Source: Jaltomata sinuosa
Taxonomy: Eukaryota; Streptophyta; Magnoliopsida; Solanales; Solanaceae
NCBI GenBank assembly: GCA_003996215.1
Contig: QJPP01003138.1
Coordinates: 53,501 to 117,500, forward strand
Reading direction: 5' to 3'
DNA: 64,000 nucleotides
The notes beneath the pieces are model-generated. The model was not told where the DNA came from. It did no database searches and saw only the letters and a list, made by a program, of their open reading frames with translations. The position numbers and the translations under genes were made by a program. Position 1 is the first letter of the stretch; each line of letters begins with the position of its first letter. This document shows positions 24,797-35,604 of this stretch, one piece after another.

Positions 24797-27577
24797 TTGC
24801 CATCCATCCAGGAGAGAAGCAAGCTACCTTTCTTTGATCCCCCTTCTCGGGCAGGGAAGAGAACGAAAATGGACCGCAGATGGTAGTCGTGGTTGATTTA
24901 GATTCGAGGATCTTACGTGGCAGAGCGAACTCTTCTATCGTATTGCATTTTCTCGGGCAGACCCCCCCCCCCAGTCCATCATACTGGAGTGATTCAAGAA
25001 GAACGATTAGGCGCACATTTTATCCTTTCTACAATGCCTATAGACGAAGTGCTTCATTTCAGATAAATTCTTCACTGTAATCGCTTCAATCCACCCCCTC
25101 GGTGAAAAACCATAATATGCCCTGAGGAATTCCTACCAACAGACTTCCCTGTACTCAAAGTGAATTGTCTAAGTGCTCTTCTTTGTCTCATTGTTTATCT
25201 CTCATTCGATTTCGCCCCTAAAGCTAGCTCCTTCTCCTCCTCCTCCTCCTTCTCCTGATGGATAGGATCCTCCTTGGTCTTTTTTACATAACACTCTCGG
25301 CCGCCCAAGAGGACTGGCTATCTTTCTCTTTATACGCAATATCTTTCAAGGCAAAGAAAAAGATCTACCTTGGCAACGAACAAGAACAAGATACGAAAGA
25401 TGTTAGACAGCGGACCACTTAAACTACAACGTTAGAGATTGTTTGCTATTGCTTATGCCTCAGCAGAGAAGTAAAGTTCTGCTCTCCTCTCTTTCTCTTA
25501 CATATCTAGTTCTATAGCTTAACCCTTTACGATTTTAGGGAAGAACTAGTAATAAAGGAAAAGTAAGGTGTGGCGGTAAGTCAAAACTTTTTGGTCTCCA
25601 TGTTTCGGTCCCGAAAGAAGCTTACTTTTATCGCTACGCTATAAGGCATAAGTAGTGAAAGAAGTAGACCTATAAAGAGAAAAGGAAGCGCTATCCCTCT
25701 TACTTATGATTCAACATTTAGCTCGATCTATTCTAGATGTCTTTTTTACATCAATAGCATCAGCTGGAGCTTGCACCGAATTGCTTACCCGCGGAACTCA
25801 TTTAACCCGACCCTGCATAAGTACCAATGCCCCTTCCTCTTTCACCTCTAGGAAAAACTTCTGGGATGAGCCCTTCTCAAAGAGTTATCCTTTCATTGGA
25901 AGCACAGTGTACCCAATTTTTAAAGTGAACTTCAATTCCTCGCTAAAGTAAACCCCTACAAAGGTACCAGTCGGGAAGATCAGACTAGACCTTTTCAAAG
26001 TCGGAAGCAGGTCAGAATTCTAGCTTCCTCTATTTAGTTAGGAAAGCGAGAAGTCATGATATTTAGTTAACACAGCCTTAGGCCTAACTGTCAGTCTTCA
26101 AGAAGCAAGTAGATAATCTCCCATCTCTTGATCTGGGGGAACATAGTCAGGAAAGAGAAGCACATTCCTAATCCCTGCTTCTAAAGCCCGTATCTTGCTC
26201 AAAAAAGTTTTTTCAAGACCAGAGTCAAGGCAGTTTGAACCCCAGCTAGTATTGAGATTGAGAGCCGTAAAGAGTCCGGAGATCAGTCATTCGACTTAGG
26301 AATCCCGTCCAACTTCACATAAGGTAAGATAAGGTAGGAAAGCTACAAACTAGTTTTAATTCCTGCAGACTAAGATTCCGTTTCAAGTCCCAAGGGATTC
26401 AATCCAAACACTCATAGATTCTATGCCCGCCTCTACTCTGATGTTCTAAGCCTGAAGTCACTTTCTTTAGAGTTGAGTTCAAAGTTACAGCCTTTAGTAG
26501 ATAAGATGGAGTTAACTCATGATAACTCTTAACCCTGACTTCCGATGAATGAGAAGTCTAGTTAGGCAGTGGAAACCCTGGGAAGTCAGGAAGTTCAAGT
26601 TAGAGGGCATATGAATATGAAATAGCATATGATGAGATTGGTCAATCTTTATCATTGCTTGATTAAAGAATGCATTTTATGGCTCTAGGACTCCCGTCAT
26701 GAGACGTAGAAGCAAAAAAAATAAAAAGCCTAGGCTGATCATCCAACACCCATTCATTCAGATCCTTATCGGCTAGAATAAATGCCTTTTAATCTTCTCA
26801 TATTTCGAATCTGGTAACTGACTGAGAATTGATAGTCTTCTAAGGAAGTCTAAGTGAAAGAGGATCTAGTAAGGAAAGGAACCTACCTTTCTCGTTTGTG
26901 ACCCATTCCTATGGGTCACTTAACTCCTAGAGCATAAAGGCAGCAAGTGAAGTTAGAATCTTTCTCTATTGTTGCATTCCCTTCCGGGATACAGAGCAGA
27001 ATCTGTTGATACAAGAAATTCCTTAGAAAGAGCTGCCCGAGATCACTACATCTATCTCTTGAACTCAGCTCCTACTCACATCCTTCCCGTGGGAACGACT
27101 ATAGAGGACAGCCCCAGAGAACTCAATCTAGCTATTGTTGAGCTCATCCCGCCTATTCTATTCCTAGGTCCTGCGGAGGACCTCCGAGTCCCCATTGATT
27201 CTACTCCAATTCTAGTATTTAGCTGTTCTTCATCTTACCCAGGAGGAAGTCGAGGACAGAGTTACAGCTTTAGATGAAAGATTGATGTTTCTATTCGAAT
27301 ACAAGGCCCTACGCCTTATGGCTTGAGGAGATTAATATAGTTGAGCTGCAAGCATCCTGAGATTTCACTACTAGGAAGTTTTAAGCAAACATCTCATTTT
27401 TCGTTCCTGGCCTAGCTGAAGGGGGGTAAATTAGGCATTGATTTGAACTTCAATACTGGGCGCCTCTATGAACCTTAGGAAGTTACTGAGTTGGTTGCCC
27501 TTTGTCTTGTTCAAGTTAGAGGATTTCAACACTGTTGAAATGACGTCCATAGAGATGAAAAGATTGAAAGCTCGAAA

Positions 27578-28045
27578 TCGGTTACACAACAGGCTAAGCC
27601 AGAAAGGAAGAGAGATTGCTATTGTTGTTAGCAGTTATAGTAGAGACAGAGATAAAAGTGTAAGAAGCCCAAGAACCTTTTGGACGCCTTTAGGTCTTCT
27701 TACCCGGATCAAATTGAACTTCGAACAATCGTAACTTTAAAGAGAAAGAATCTGACTTCAATCCTATTGGCTTTCAACTCCCAATTATACCTAGGAATGA
27801 AATCAATTAGACTTCCACGGAAGTCAGACTGAGGAAATAGTTGCATCTCTTTCTCTTGAGTTAGAGGGAGAAATCTCAAATTCTTACTTTCTCTTTGCTA
27901 AGGTGCGCAACCTAAGCATCAATCTCAAATGATTGGCTTTCGACTCCTATTTCCAGGATTGAGTAAGATTGACTTCGATTTCATTTGTTTCAGTATTTCA
28001 ATAGAGCCTGTAATTAGTATATTTTGTTTAGGATTGACTGATTTT
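27578..28045 (+). repeat. Diverged direct repeat, copy B
   Basis: Second copy of the repeat at 11164-11557. It carries an insertion (about 27855-27925) absent from copy A, and it reads straight into the leader region of the chimeric ORFs that follow. Copy A ends in spacer, so the repeat marks a past recombination or duplication junction. Confidence 0.85.
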
Positions 28046-28059
28046 TAGTCTTTACCAGG

Positions 28060-28164
28060 ATGGAATTAAAGTCTTTATTGAATTTCATCATTTGCTTTCT
28101 TGTAGTTCTTCTCTTTACATCTACCTCCAAAATAAACAAAAAGGACGACGAAATTTCTATATAA
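28060..28164 (+). CDS. Possible 34-aa hydrophobic peptide
   Basis: ATG at 28060 opens a short frame with a hydrophobic core (FIICFLVVLLF) followed by a charged tail (KINKKDDE). It sits between repeat copy B and the next ORFs. No family is recognised. It could be the start of another chimeric ORF or chance. Confidence 0.15.
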   Translation: MELKSLLNFIICFLVVLLFTSTSKINKKDDEISI

Positions 28165-28282
28165 AGAAAGATGTGGAGTGGAGAGTTTGGATTGAGGTCA
28201 ATATGCTTAACACATCGTAGTTGGACAGCTTATCGAATAAAGGAGAAAAAAAAGTCTTTTTTGACGGCATCACACATATAGC

Positions 28283-28672
28283 ATGTGTGCCGTGAGTGAG
28301 AGGTCAATCACTTTTAGCTTTTCTTTCAAAATTCAACAACATGATGAAGAGCTCTTTTCGGCTCGAACCTTCTTTTTTTCGCTTTCTAGAAATATCATAC
28401 ATAAGAGAAGAAAGCTTCTACAGGGTGGAGAAGTGCCACACCTTCGTGGATTGCTCGAGTGTAGCGTACTGATTCTTATCGAGATTGGGTTGGTGTTCAG
28501 TGTTGGCAGTCTCCTCTATCAAAATAGTAAGAGAAGAATTAGGACTTCTCTCAGATCTTTACGTTTCACATTTGAATTTCTTCTAATTGGAATTCCTCTC
28601 CTATGTTTATGTTCTCAAAACCCCTTGCCTTTTTACTGGAATTTTCCGCGATCCTTTCTTCTACTATTTTAG
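28283..28672 (+). CDS. Unassigned ORF overlapping the cox2-chimera
   Basis: A 129-codon frame with a basic N-terminal half and two hydrophobic segments, around residues 60-80 and 95-112. It contains IEIGLVFSVGS, encoded in part by the 22-bp stretch also found at 5645. It overlaps the next ORF by 70 bp in a different frame. The DNA near 28600 has short A and C runs (CAAAACCCC). One reading is that both ORFs were a single protein separated by a frame change there. Function unknown. Confidence 0.35.
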   Translation: MCAVSERSITFSFSFKIQQHDEELFSARTFFFSLSRNIIHKRRKLLQGGEVPHLRGLLECSVLILIEIGLVFSVGSLLYQNSKRRIRTSLRSLRFTFEFLLIGIPLLCLCSQNPLPFYWNFPRSFLLLF

Positions 28673-29328
28673 TGATTATGATTGAGATAAAACTCTTTAG
28701 ATGGTGTTTTCTATTGTTTAATTTTTTATTGTCCGAGTTGGAGTTAGAAATACATCACGATGTCTTTTTCTTCATTATTTTGACTTTGGTTTTCGTATCA
28801 TGTATCTTGGTTCGCATTTTATGGCATTTCCACTATAAAAAGAATCCAGACATTTCTCATGTACCTATTATGGAAAGCGTTTGGACTCTGTCTCTTTTTC
28901 TTTCATTCTTTTTTTTCTTTTCTGAATTGTTGTTAGAAACGGTAGACTGCACAGGAAAGGATTCGGGTGGGGGAGCGTCTACCTCCTCTCCCAAGCCTGA
29001 TGAATGGAAAATGGCGCTAGATCTACCGGATAATCAAGTTGCACCGGAATGTCTACGCTCCCATATTAAAGAAGAGTTAAGATACCTCTTTAATATTGGG
29101 CGAAAGACGACCCTTTCTGATGCGATGTTTAACAACTTTATTTCCCCCTTGGCCTTAAATGAGGCAAAAGTGGGTTTTGCAAAGGCTCTCCTTGAAAGAA
29201 TAAATGAACTTCAATTATTTTATTATAATAGAGGGGATCACATTCCATTTAAATTCTCCTCGAAAAAGGAGAAAGAAAGACTCATTTTTATTGTCTGGGA
29301 ATACGCGGATAAATTACCCGATGAATAA
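28603..29328 (+). CDS. Chimeric ORF with cox2-derived membrane segment
   Basis: This 241-codon intact frame joins pieces of different origin. Residues about 49-82 (HHDVFFF, LVFVSCILVR, LWHFHYKKNP) copy the first transmembrane helix region of cytochrome oxidase subunit 2. Other hydrophobic stretches lie at about 9-28 and 92-111. Then comes a Gly/Ser/Pro linker (about 117-131) and a charged, probably helical domain to residue 241 that I do not recognise. The predicted topology is a membrane-anchored N-terminus with a soluble C-terminus. Recombination-built ORFs with cox or atp pieces are the usual architecture of plant cytoplasmic male sterility loci, such as petunia pcf. That is an analogy and not evidence of such a phenotype. 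It ends about 115 bp before nad5 exon 4, so it could have been co-transcribed with it. It is intact although neighbouring genes are broken. Confidence 0.7.
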   Translation: MFMFSKPLAFLLEFSAILSSTILVIMIEIKLFRWCFLLFNFLLSELELEIHHDVFFFIILTLVFVSCILVRILWHFHYKKNPDISHVPIMESVWTLSLFLSFFFFFSELLLETVDCTGKDSGGGASTSSPKPDEWKMALDLPDNQVAPECLRSHIKEELRYLFNIGRKTTLSDAMFNNFISPLALNEAKVGFAKALLERINELQLFYYNRGDHIPFKFSSKKEKERLIFIVWEYADKLPDE

Positions 29329-29357
29329 TAGGTACCCACACCCCAGGAAGAGTTAGT

Positions 29358-29391
29358 GAGCCATGTAATAGGCGACCATTTCGCACGGTTT
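29358..29391 (+). other. Domain V of trans-spliced nad5 intron 3
   Basis: The sequence GAGCCATGTAATAGG, then CCATTTCGCACGGTTT, forms the conserved catalytic hairpin about 50 bp before nad5 exon 4. It fits the 3' half-intron that normally joins the 22-nt exon 3 to exon 4 in trans. I did not find exon 3 in this window. Confidence 0.7.
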
Positions 29392-29442
29392 GGGGGGGCA
29401 CTTAAGTCAGCCGCCGGCACCCGACAGCGTCTTGACCCCCAT

Positions 29443-31027
29443 CCAATTTTTGGGCCAATTCCCCCTTCGTACTACCAAAAAATGAGATTCTTGTCAAATT
29501 CGAGTTTGCTGCTCCAACCATTACCAAACTAATACCTATTACGTTTAGTACTTTAGGTGCTTATGTTGCGTATAATGATAATCCCGTAGCAGATCAATTC
29601 CAACGAGCCTTTCAAACTAGTACTATTAGTAATCGACTCTATAGCTTCTTCAATAAACGCTGGTTTTTTGATCAAGTTTTGAATGAATTTCGAGTAAGAT
29701 TGTTCCTGCATTTCGGATATGAAGTCTCCTTCGAAGCTTTAGACAAAGGTGCTATTAAGATATTGGGTCCTTATGGTATCTCGTACACATTCCGACGATT
29801 GTCCGAGCGAATAAGTCAACTTCAAAGTGGATTTGTTGTGCGAAGAGTGCGTTATGACCCATGGCCGCCTGCCTGGTGGGAGAAGCTCCTCCATTGTGGG
29901 TAAACGGGAAACCCGACTCTACGAACTCGAGGAAAGGCTGCACAGCAGTAGTAGGGGCGTTAAGACCGGAGCTTTTTGTAGTGCTAGCAGGAATGCAAGT
30001 GAATGAATCCCATCCCCTAGCGAGTGAAGTGCTTACGCCCCTTTAGAAATAGGGGCGAGCAAAAAAGCTCGTTCTTCCATTTTGAGATCTTTAGATTCGT
30101 AAGATCATAATAGAGTCCCTTTACTTTCTATTATATTAGTCAGGCACTAGCGCCCTACAACTAGTATAGTATAGCAGAGAAGCCATCTTCAAAGCTTACC
30201 TGATTAAAATAAGAAGTATTCTAAAAAAAGAGAAAGGTTAGGGGGTCGTTAGACCGTAGCTTGCTGCTTGCTGTCTACTTTGCGAGCCTTCACTGCCCCG
30301 TTCTGTAACTTCCCTTCTTTCGTCCGTCCACGAGGCTGTAAAAAGAGAGAAAGGGGCGGCTATCTAGCGGGAGTCATTTTGGTTGTATGCCACGAGGTCC
30401 CTATGGACAAGGGGACAAGTGAATCATCGCTTTTGGGCGCAGGCATCCCTCTACCATCTATCCCATTGCATTCCATCGTCTCATATTGTACTGTGCCGTA
30501 TCAGACCAGATAGATCTATTGAGTGAGAGAAAGGTCGAAAGCTTTCTTTCGAATTAGATATTCTTTTTATATTGATAGGGATCCCCATTCATTCCTAGAT
30601 TCCCATCACTACGAACTTATTGTCCCTACCTAACTACATGGTAGTGGTCTAGGGAGCGCAATTGCTAGAGCATGGGAGAATTAAGAGTAATGATTTCAGC
30701 AAGAGCAGCCAGATGGACTACTATAGTGAGTCTAGTGACTACTATAGTAGAGTTAAGTCAAAAGGTATGGTATAGCAACCTTTCCGAGCGAGCCTCTGGG
30801 ATCTCCTGTAAACCCCCATAATGTGGTAAAAGGAGGATATTAGGGGAAGCAGTGAGTGGAGATTCCCCTGCAGAGAGCCAGATGAGGGGAGACCCTCACG
30901 TCCGGTTCGGAGGGCGGGGATATCTCGACCCTACTATCATTATGCCTTTGAAATGTTACTTGGTTCAACTCTATTTGTGACCTTTTCTCGTATGTGGGAC
31001 TCTTTATCTTCCTGGGTAGATAATTGA
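29443..31027 (+). pseudogene. nad5: nad5 exons 4 and 5, C-terminal part of ND5
   Basis: Exon 4 is 29443-29837, exactly the 395 bp expected, reading NFWANSPFVLPKNEI through LQSGFV. The group II intron starts GTGCG at 29838. Exon 5 starts at 30935 with YHYAF. ND5 is a proton-pumping membrane subunit of complex I. Exon 4 is fully open but carries many replacements at conserved sites (for example Arg to His before FGYEVSF, and Glu to Lys in GAIKIL). In exon 5 the codon after SWVDN is TGA (31025-31027) where the family has CGA. The old frame continues for 19 more codons, to 31084 if counted in full (150 bp). The loss of the tail and the replacements suggest a pseudogene; exon 3 and most of exon 2 are absent. 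Confidence 0.85.
29838..30934 (+). other. nad5 intron 4, cis group II intron
   Basis: The boundaries follow from the protein junction GFV/YHYA: 5' GTGCG at 29838 and 3' end CCCTAC at 30934, 1,097 bp. Domain V is visible at 30875-30908 (GAGCCAGATGAGGGGAG, then CCTCACGTCCGGTTC). A perfect CGCCCC/GGGGCG hairpin lies near 30037-30058. No maturase frame is inside. Confidence 0.8.
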
Positions 31028-31084
31028 TCATCTTTCATTTGGATAGTAAGTAGTTTTTATAATAATAAGTCAAGTCAATAATAA

Positions 31085-34000
31085 TAGAACTGGAGGAGTG
31101 AAAGCCACTTGACTGTAAGGAGAGGAGCAAAAAGACAGGATGGCTTGGTAAGCAAGCAATCCGTTATGTGTGCACCAACTCCAAGTTCCTTCTCTTCTTT
31201 CTTTTTTCAAGTCACGATCAGAATGATGACATTCTTTTTTGCTTTAGAAAGGAGAAGGGAAAAGGCCAATTTGCACCACCATCCTTCCCCAAAGATTCGG
31301 TTAGTGTGCATAGACATCTACTTTCCTTAGGAGACTTTCTTGCCTTACGAAAAGAATTTCATTTCATTTCCCCGGAATTTAGGAAAAAAGTCATTTCCTC
31401 CTTGAAGGCCTAAGGAAGAGCCTATTCATAGTTGATTCTCGAACGAAGCAAAGAATGAAAGCGGCTCTCTCTTCCCAGTAGCAGGTGAGGCAAAAAAGAC
31501 CGCTAACGCCCCTTGCATTTACCTCTTTGAGTTGGCCTATCAGAAAGAAAAAATGAGTGAATGCGCTATATGTCTATCGTTTTTTCAAATTACTGGTACT
31601 GGCTTAGAGTGAGAACCCAGTCCATAGCTTTACTTACCAGTTATTTGTCGATTGCCTTCTCTCCCATTACATTAAAGTTCAATCAGAAGCCTAGAAGAAA
31701 GACTGTACCTACCAATCCAATAAGCAGATAGAGTAGAAGAGAATGCCCGGAACAAGGTTGACTGAGATTGCCAACTGTAAGAGAAGAGAGAAAGCAAGCC
31801 GGAAACTTCTAACTTCATTACCGGATAGAATGCCTTCCTCTGATTCCTGGAATGAGAGTGAGCTTGCTTCTTTAATGCCGTAGTCTTAGTATAGGAATGC
31901 GCTAGTAAACTATAGTGAAATCACTAGAAATGAGAGAGATGTGAGTGTCAATCATTCTGTCAGCATGCTCAAAGAGTGCTTTCCAGAAGATGGAGAAGGA
32001 GAGAATGCACTTACAGCCTCTCTCTCATATTCACCTGCCAAGGCATAACATAGATAGTACACAGTCAGCTCTCTTACAGCCAGTTACTGCGATTGATTGG
32101 GGAGAGAGTGCTAGTCTAACTGCCGGTACGGGTATGCTAATAGATAGAGGATCTTCCAGTCCTAGAATAAGAAAGTAGCTTGTCTGCCATACTGGTTGCT
32201 TCATTGAATGTGTCGATCTTCATTCTATATAAGGAGTTGATTTGCATCCTTGTCTGGCAGTTAGCTAAGCGAGAAGTTGTGATCGAGGAATCCCCGCCCA
32301 GTAGTGCCTCTACTCTACTAGTCCTAGTACTAGATACTAGATAGACAGGTCGGTCACCGGTGGCATAAGATCCTTCTCTGCTTGTCTAACTCAATCCAGA
32401 TAGCAGCAATCACTCAAAATAGTCATGGAACACATGCAAGTCTAGATTGAAATATAAGGAAGGCAAGTCAAAGCGGAAAGAAAGCCTTACCCGGAGAAGT
32501 ATCCAGAGAAGCAAGAGCAGCAAGGCTAAAAGTGGTCTCAGGCATTCCAACTGCATGAACTCCAATATTATCTATGTCACAGGTTTGATGATCGCTAACG
32601 CACACAAAACAAATCTCATAACTTTTTTTTGCAGGCAGAAGGAAAGAGAAAATGAGCAAAACAAAGTGGAGCAAGGGGGAGGGAGGATCTACTTGGAATT
32701 GGCTATCAGTGAATCCCAAGTATGACATAGATAGAGGAAAGAAAATCTCATACATGCCAAAATATGAGACCTTCCTTCCAAGCAACTATGACATAGATAC
32801 ACAGATGCGAGTGTACTTCAGGAAACTAGCAAGCCTTGCCATTCGGATGAAAGGAATATCATCCTAATGAAAGCCTGATTCTTCCCTTATCAATGTTTGA
32901 GATGCCTGGTTCAATTTCCCTAGTTGACAATATGACTTTTATGCCTGGCGGCAACTCGGATCTTATGTTCTTTAGATGCCCAGCTTATCTACCAGTTGTC
33001 TGGCTGTAAAAGGAAGAGGTTAGTTCACAACTATGAAAGCCAAAGACGAAGCGAGGAAGGCAGCTATAGAGCAGCAGATAAGGAAGAGATTTAGGCAACT
33101 TAATTGAACTACCGGACTCTAAAGAAAGGGTACCACTTATTTGGAAACTCGAAACTTGCCGATTTCCAAGCTCGATGCTACTTTAACACAAGGGCCGGTG
33201 TCCATCTTTGAAAGTGGCATCTCTGTTTGAGCACATTGGAGAAAGTGATCTGCTAGTGAAATAGGTCCATTGACACCTATAATTGTTTCAACCAAGGCCG
33301 AGCACTCTTCTCGAATTTTTGGATGCACTCTCACTTTTAGTAGCTGAAACCTCTATTTGGAAAAGTTTCTTATTGCGAAATGAATGGCATTCTAGAAGCT
33401 CTCACTCAAACAAGGGCTTCCTATACTGTACTAAACAGAATCAGTGGACATAGAGCATATCCCCCTCCTGACCCTAGAGGGGGAACTATCAATAGCGATT
33501 GTTGCTCCTTATGTCTGGTTCCGCTCAACTCTCCCTTCAGAGCTACCCTTGCCTGAAAGCGGAAGATGTAGCTTACTAACCTACTGGAGTAAGTAGTCTT
33601 GTCCAAAAGCCTCAGGCAAAAAGACAGCTTAAAATTAACAAGGTTCTGAAAGAAAGATAGGCCTTAAGGCAACTAAAGCTAGGAAGGTAGGTTAAAGTGA
33701 CTAGTCTTTCTTATCCGAAAGCAAGCAAGATGGGAGGTTTTAGGAAACTCGCTGGTTTCGAGATGGGTTTCCTTGCGGGTGTGTCCACTTGTTTTCCTAT
33801 TCAAGTTCTGGTTCAAATTTCATAAAGTGCAGATTCTTATTGCTACTAATTAGCATACACTGGTTAAAAGGTTAAATGGTTCATTTTTCTTAACTTCAGA
33901 TGAGTTAGGTTCTCTACGCAAAGAAGCCAGGCGAAAAGCGCACACAAAGATTCAAAATAATATGTTAAAATCGAATCATCGACAAGATGTTTATCAGAGA

Positions 34001-35604
34001 GATTTTATTATGGGATACAATTGAAGGGCTCATAAAATGAAAAACTTGAGAAGTAAGGGAATATCGATGGCCTTTGTTGAACAGAGAGCGAACGGATGGC
34101 AAGTGACTTTGATCTCATGTTGGCCTTTACTTTGGCTACTAATAAGGGGGTTAGAGTTTGACAAATTAAGAATGGGGCTTCGCGCCTATGTAGTAAGAAA
34201 AACTCTGAGTTTGACGTTGAATAGCCATAGTGAGTTCACCACCAGTGGCATAAGCAGAGGAGGCATATGGGGTAGGGAGAAAGGAAATTTACCTCACTTC
34301 TTACAATTCCAGTTGAACCCGCAACAAAGCCAGCGTTTCTTTCGTGGGATCAACTGCTCATTTTCGATATAGAACTGGATAACCAAAAACTGCGTCTCTT
34401 TCTTTTTTTTTGGAATCGAGCGAGATGATATGCTGAAACGGGTGCTAGCTTGAAAACCGCTGCAGAATGAATCAAGGTTGTTGGTTGAGGCCTCACCATT
34501 CATAAATCAGTCTCTCAACAATCAGTATTTCTTATGAATAGTAGGGCACTGAGGGAGAACTTATCGACGACAAAAAAGACAAGGTTTCTGTTGGAGGGTC
34601 CTTGATGCCCCGAGTCAAATGGAATTGAAATTTTTCGATATTTCAAGGTGGCATCTCGAAAGTGCCGCTAGTTGGTTTAATCATGGAACGTCCAAAAAGC
34701 CTGGTCAAATGTGAACATTATTATTAGAAAAAGATGCCCTAGAACATGTTATTGAATTGAGTGAGAGGTCCCTTTCTTTCCTACTACTGAACCCAGAAAT
34801 TATGTAGATTGCTTTGCTTGGGATTCCCTAAGTAACCAAACCAATCCCTGTCATTTCACATGGAAAATGGTCTGTTTTGAGCGTTTGAAGTGGACGAACA
34901 ATCAGCGTACGTAATCGAGTTTCATGTTATCATGTCTTTCTGCCCAGCAGCGCTGGAACCGCTTTCATGCGTCTTGGTTATTGGTGGAGAAGAAAACCTG
35001 CTTGAAAACAAAGATTCTATTTTCAATAGTTTCAAAGGCTTGAAGGAGCATAGCCTTATTCAAAAGGAATTGATAGGATTTTCTCTCTTCGATTATCTCC
35101 TACAATAAGATAAGAGGTAAGAAGCAAGGAAGATTGTTTATGAATATCCCTTTTCATTTCCAATGCGCGGAATCGAAAAAAAGACTATCTTTCTTTCGGG
35201 GTCATAGATCAGAGAATTCCCTCTTTCAAGCTTCCTTACAGGCAGAAGAGTTAGCAAAAGTACAGACAGCCCGATCTAGCCAGTGAGCAAGCATGTCCTA
35301 TTTCGGTTCAATATCTTTCTTAGCACCTGAAAAATTATATGCCTCTATAGTAGCCTGCAACGGAATGCAGCTATTTCTGACTTATAGCTATGTTAGCTAG
35401 GCCACCTGCCTGATCAGGGTTTCCATCCGAACTAGTGCCTTAAGCAGGAAGGCAAATGAAATTTTGTGGTATGGTATCATATATAAGAGAAAGCTTGCTT
35501 TTAGGAGGGATCTTTCTTATTGAGGAGATATAAAACAAGCTTACATACTAATAAAGCGGCAAGAAGCACCTTCTTTCTCAAAGTCAACTTTCTCCCCTTT
35601 TACT
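31085..35604. other. Unassigned spacer
   Basis: 4.5 kb between nad5 exon 5 and the 3' end of matR. Open frames such as 31168-31413, 32447-32725 and 34037-34372 (all plus) are not recognised. If the nad1 intron were intact, its 3' half and nad1 exon 5 should lie here on the minus strand just below matR. I see neither, which places the intron break close to 35.6 kb. Confidence 0.45.

Larger units (their letters stand above)
22490..27577. other. Unassigned spacer
   Basis: Over 5 kb without a recognised gene. Features seen: an 11-C run at 24962-24972; a perfect 8-bp hairpin GTGACCCA/TGGGTCAC at 26898-26919; a pyrimidine-rich repeat (TCCTTCTCCTG and GATAGGATCCTCCTTGGTC) shared between about 22049-22100 and 25229-25280; and two copies of the ACCACTACATAAG motif. 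Overlapping open frames on both strands at 23.6-25.1 kb are GC-richer than their surroundings but unassigned. Confidence 0.45.

Noticed and set aside
26898..26919. Hairpin as a transcription terminator
   Set aside because: The stem is only 8 bp, no gene ends upstream, and bacterial-type terminators are not the rule in plant mitochondria.
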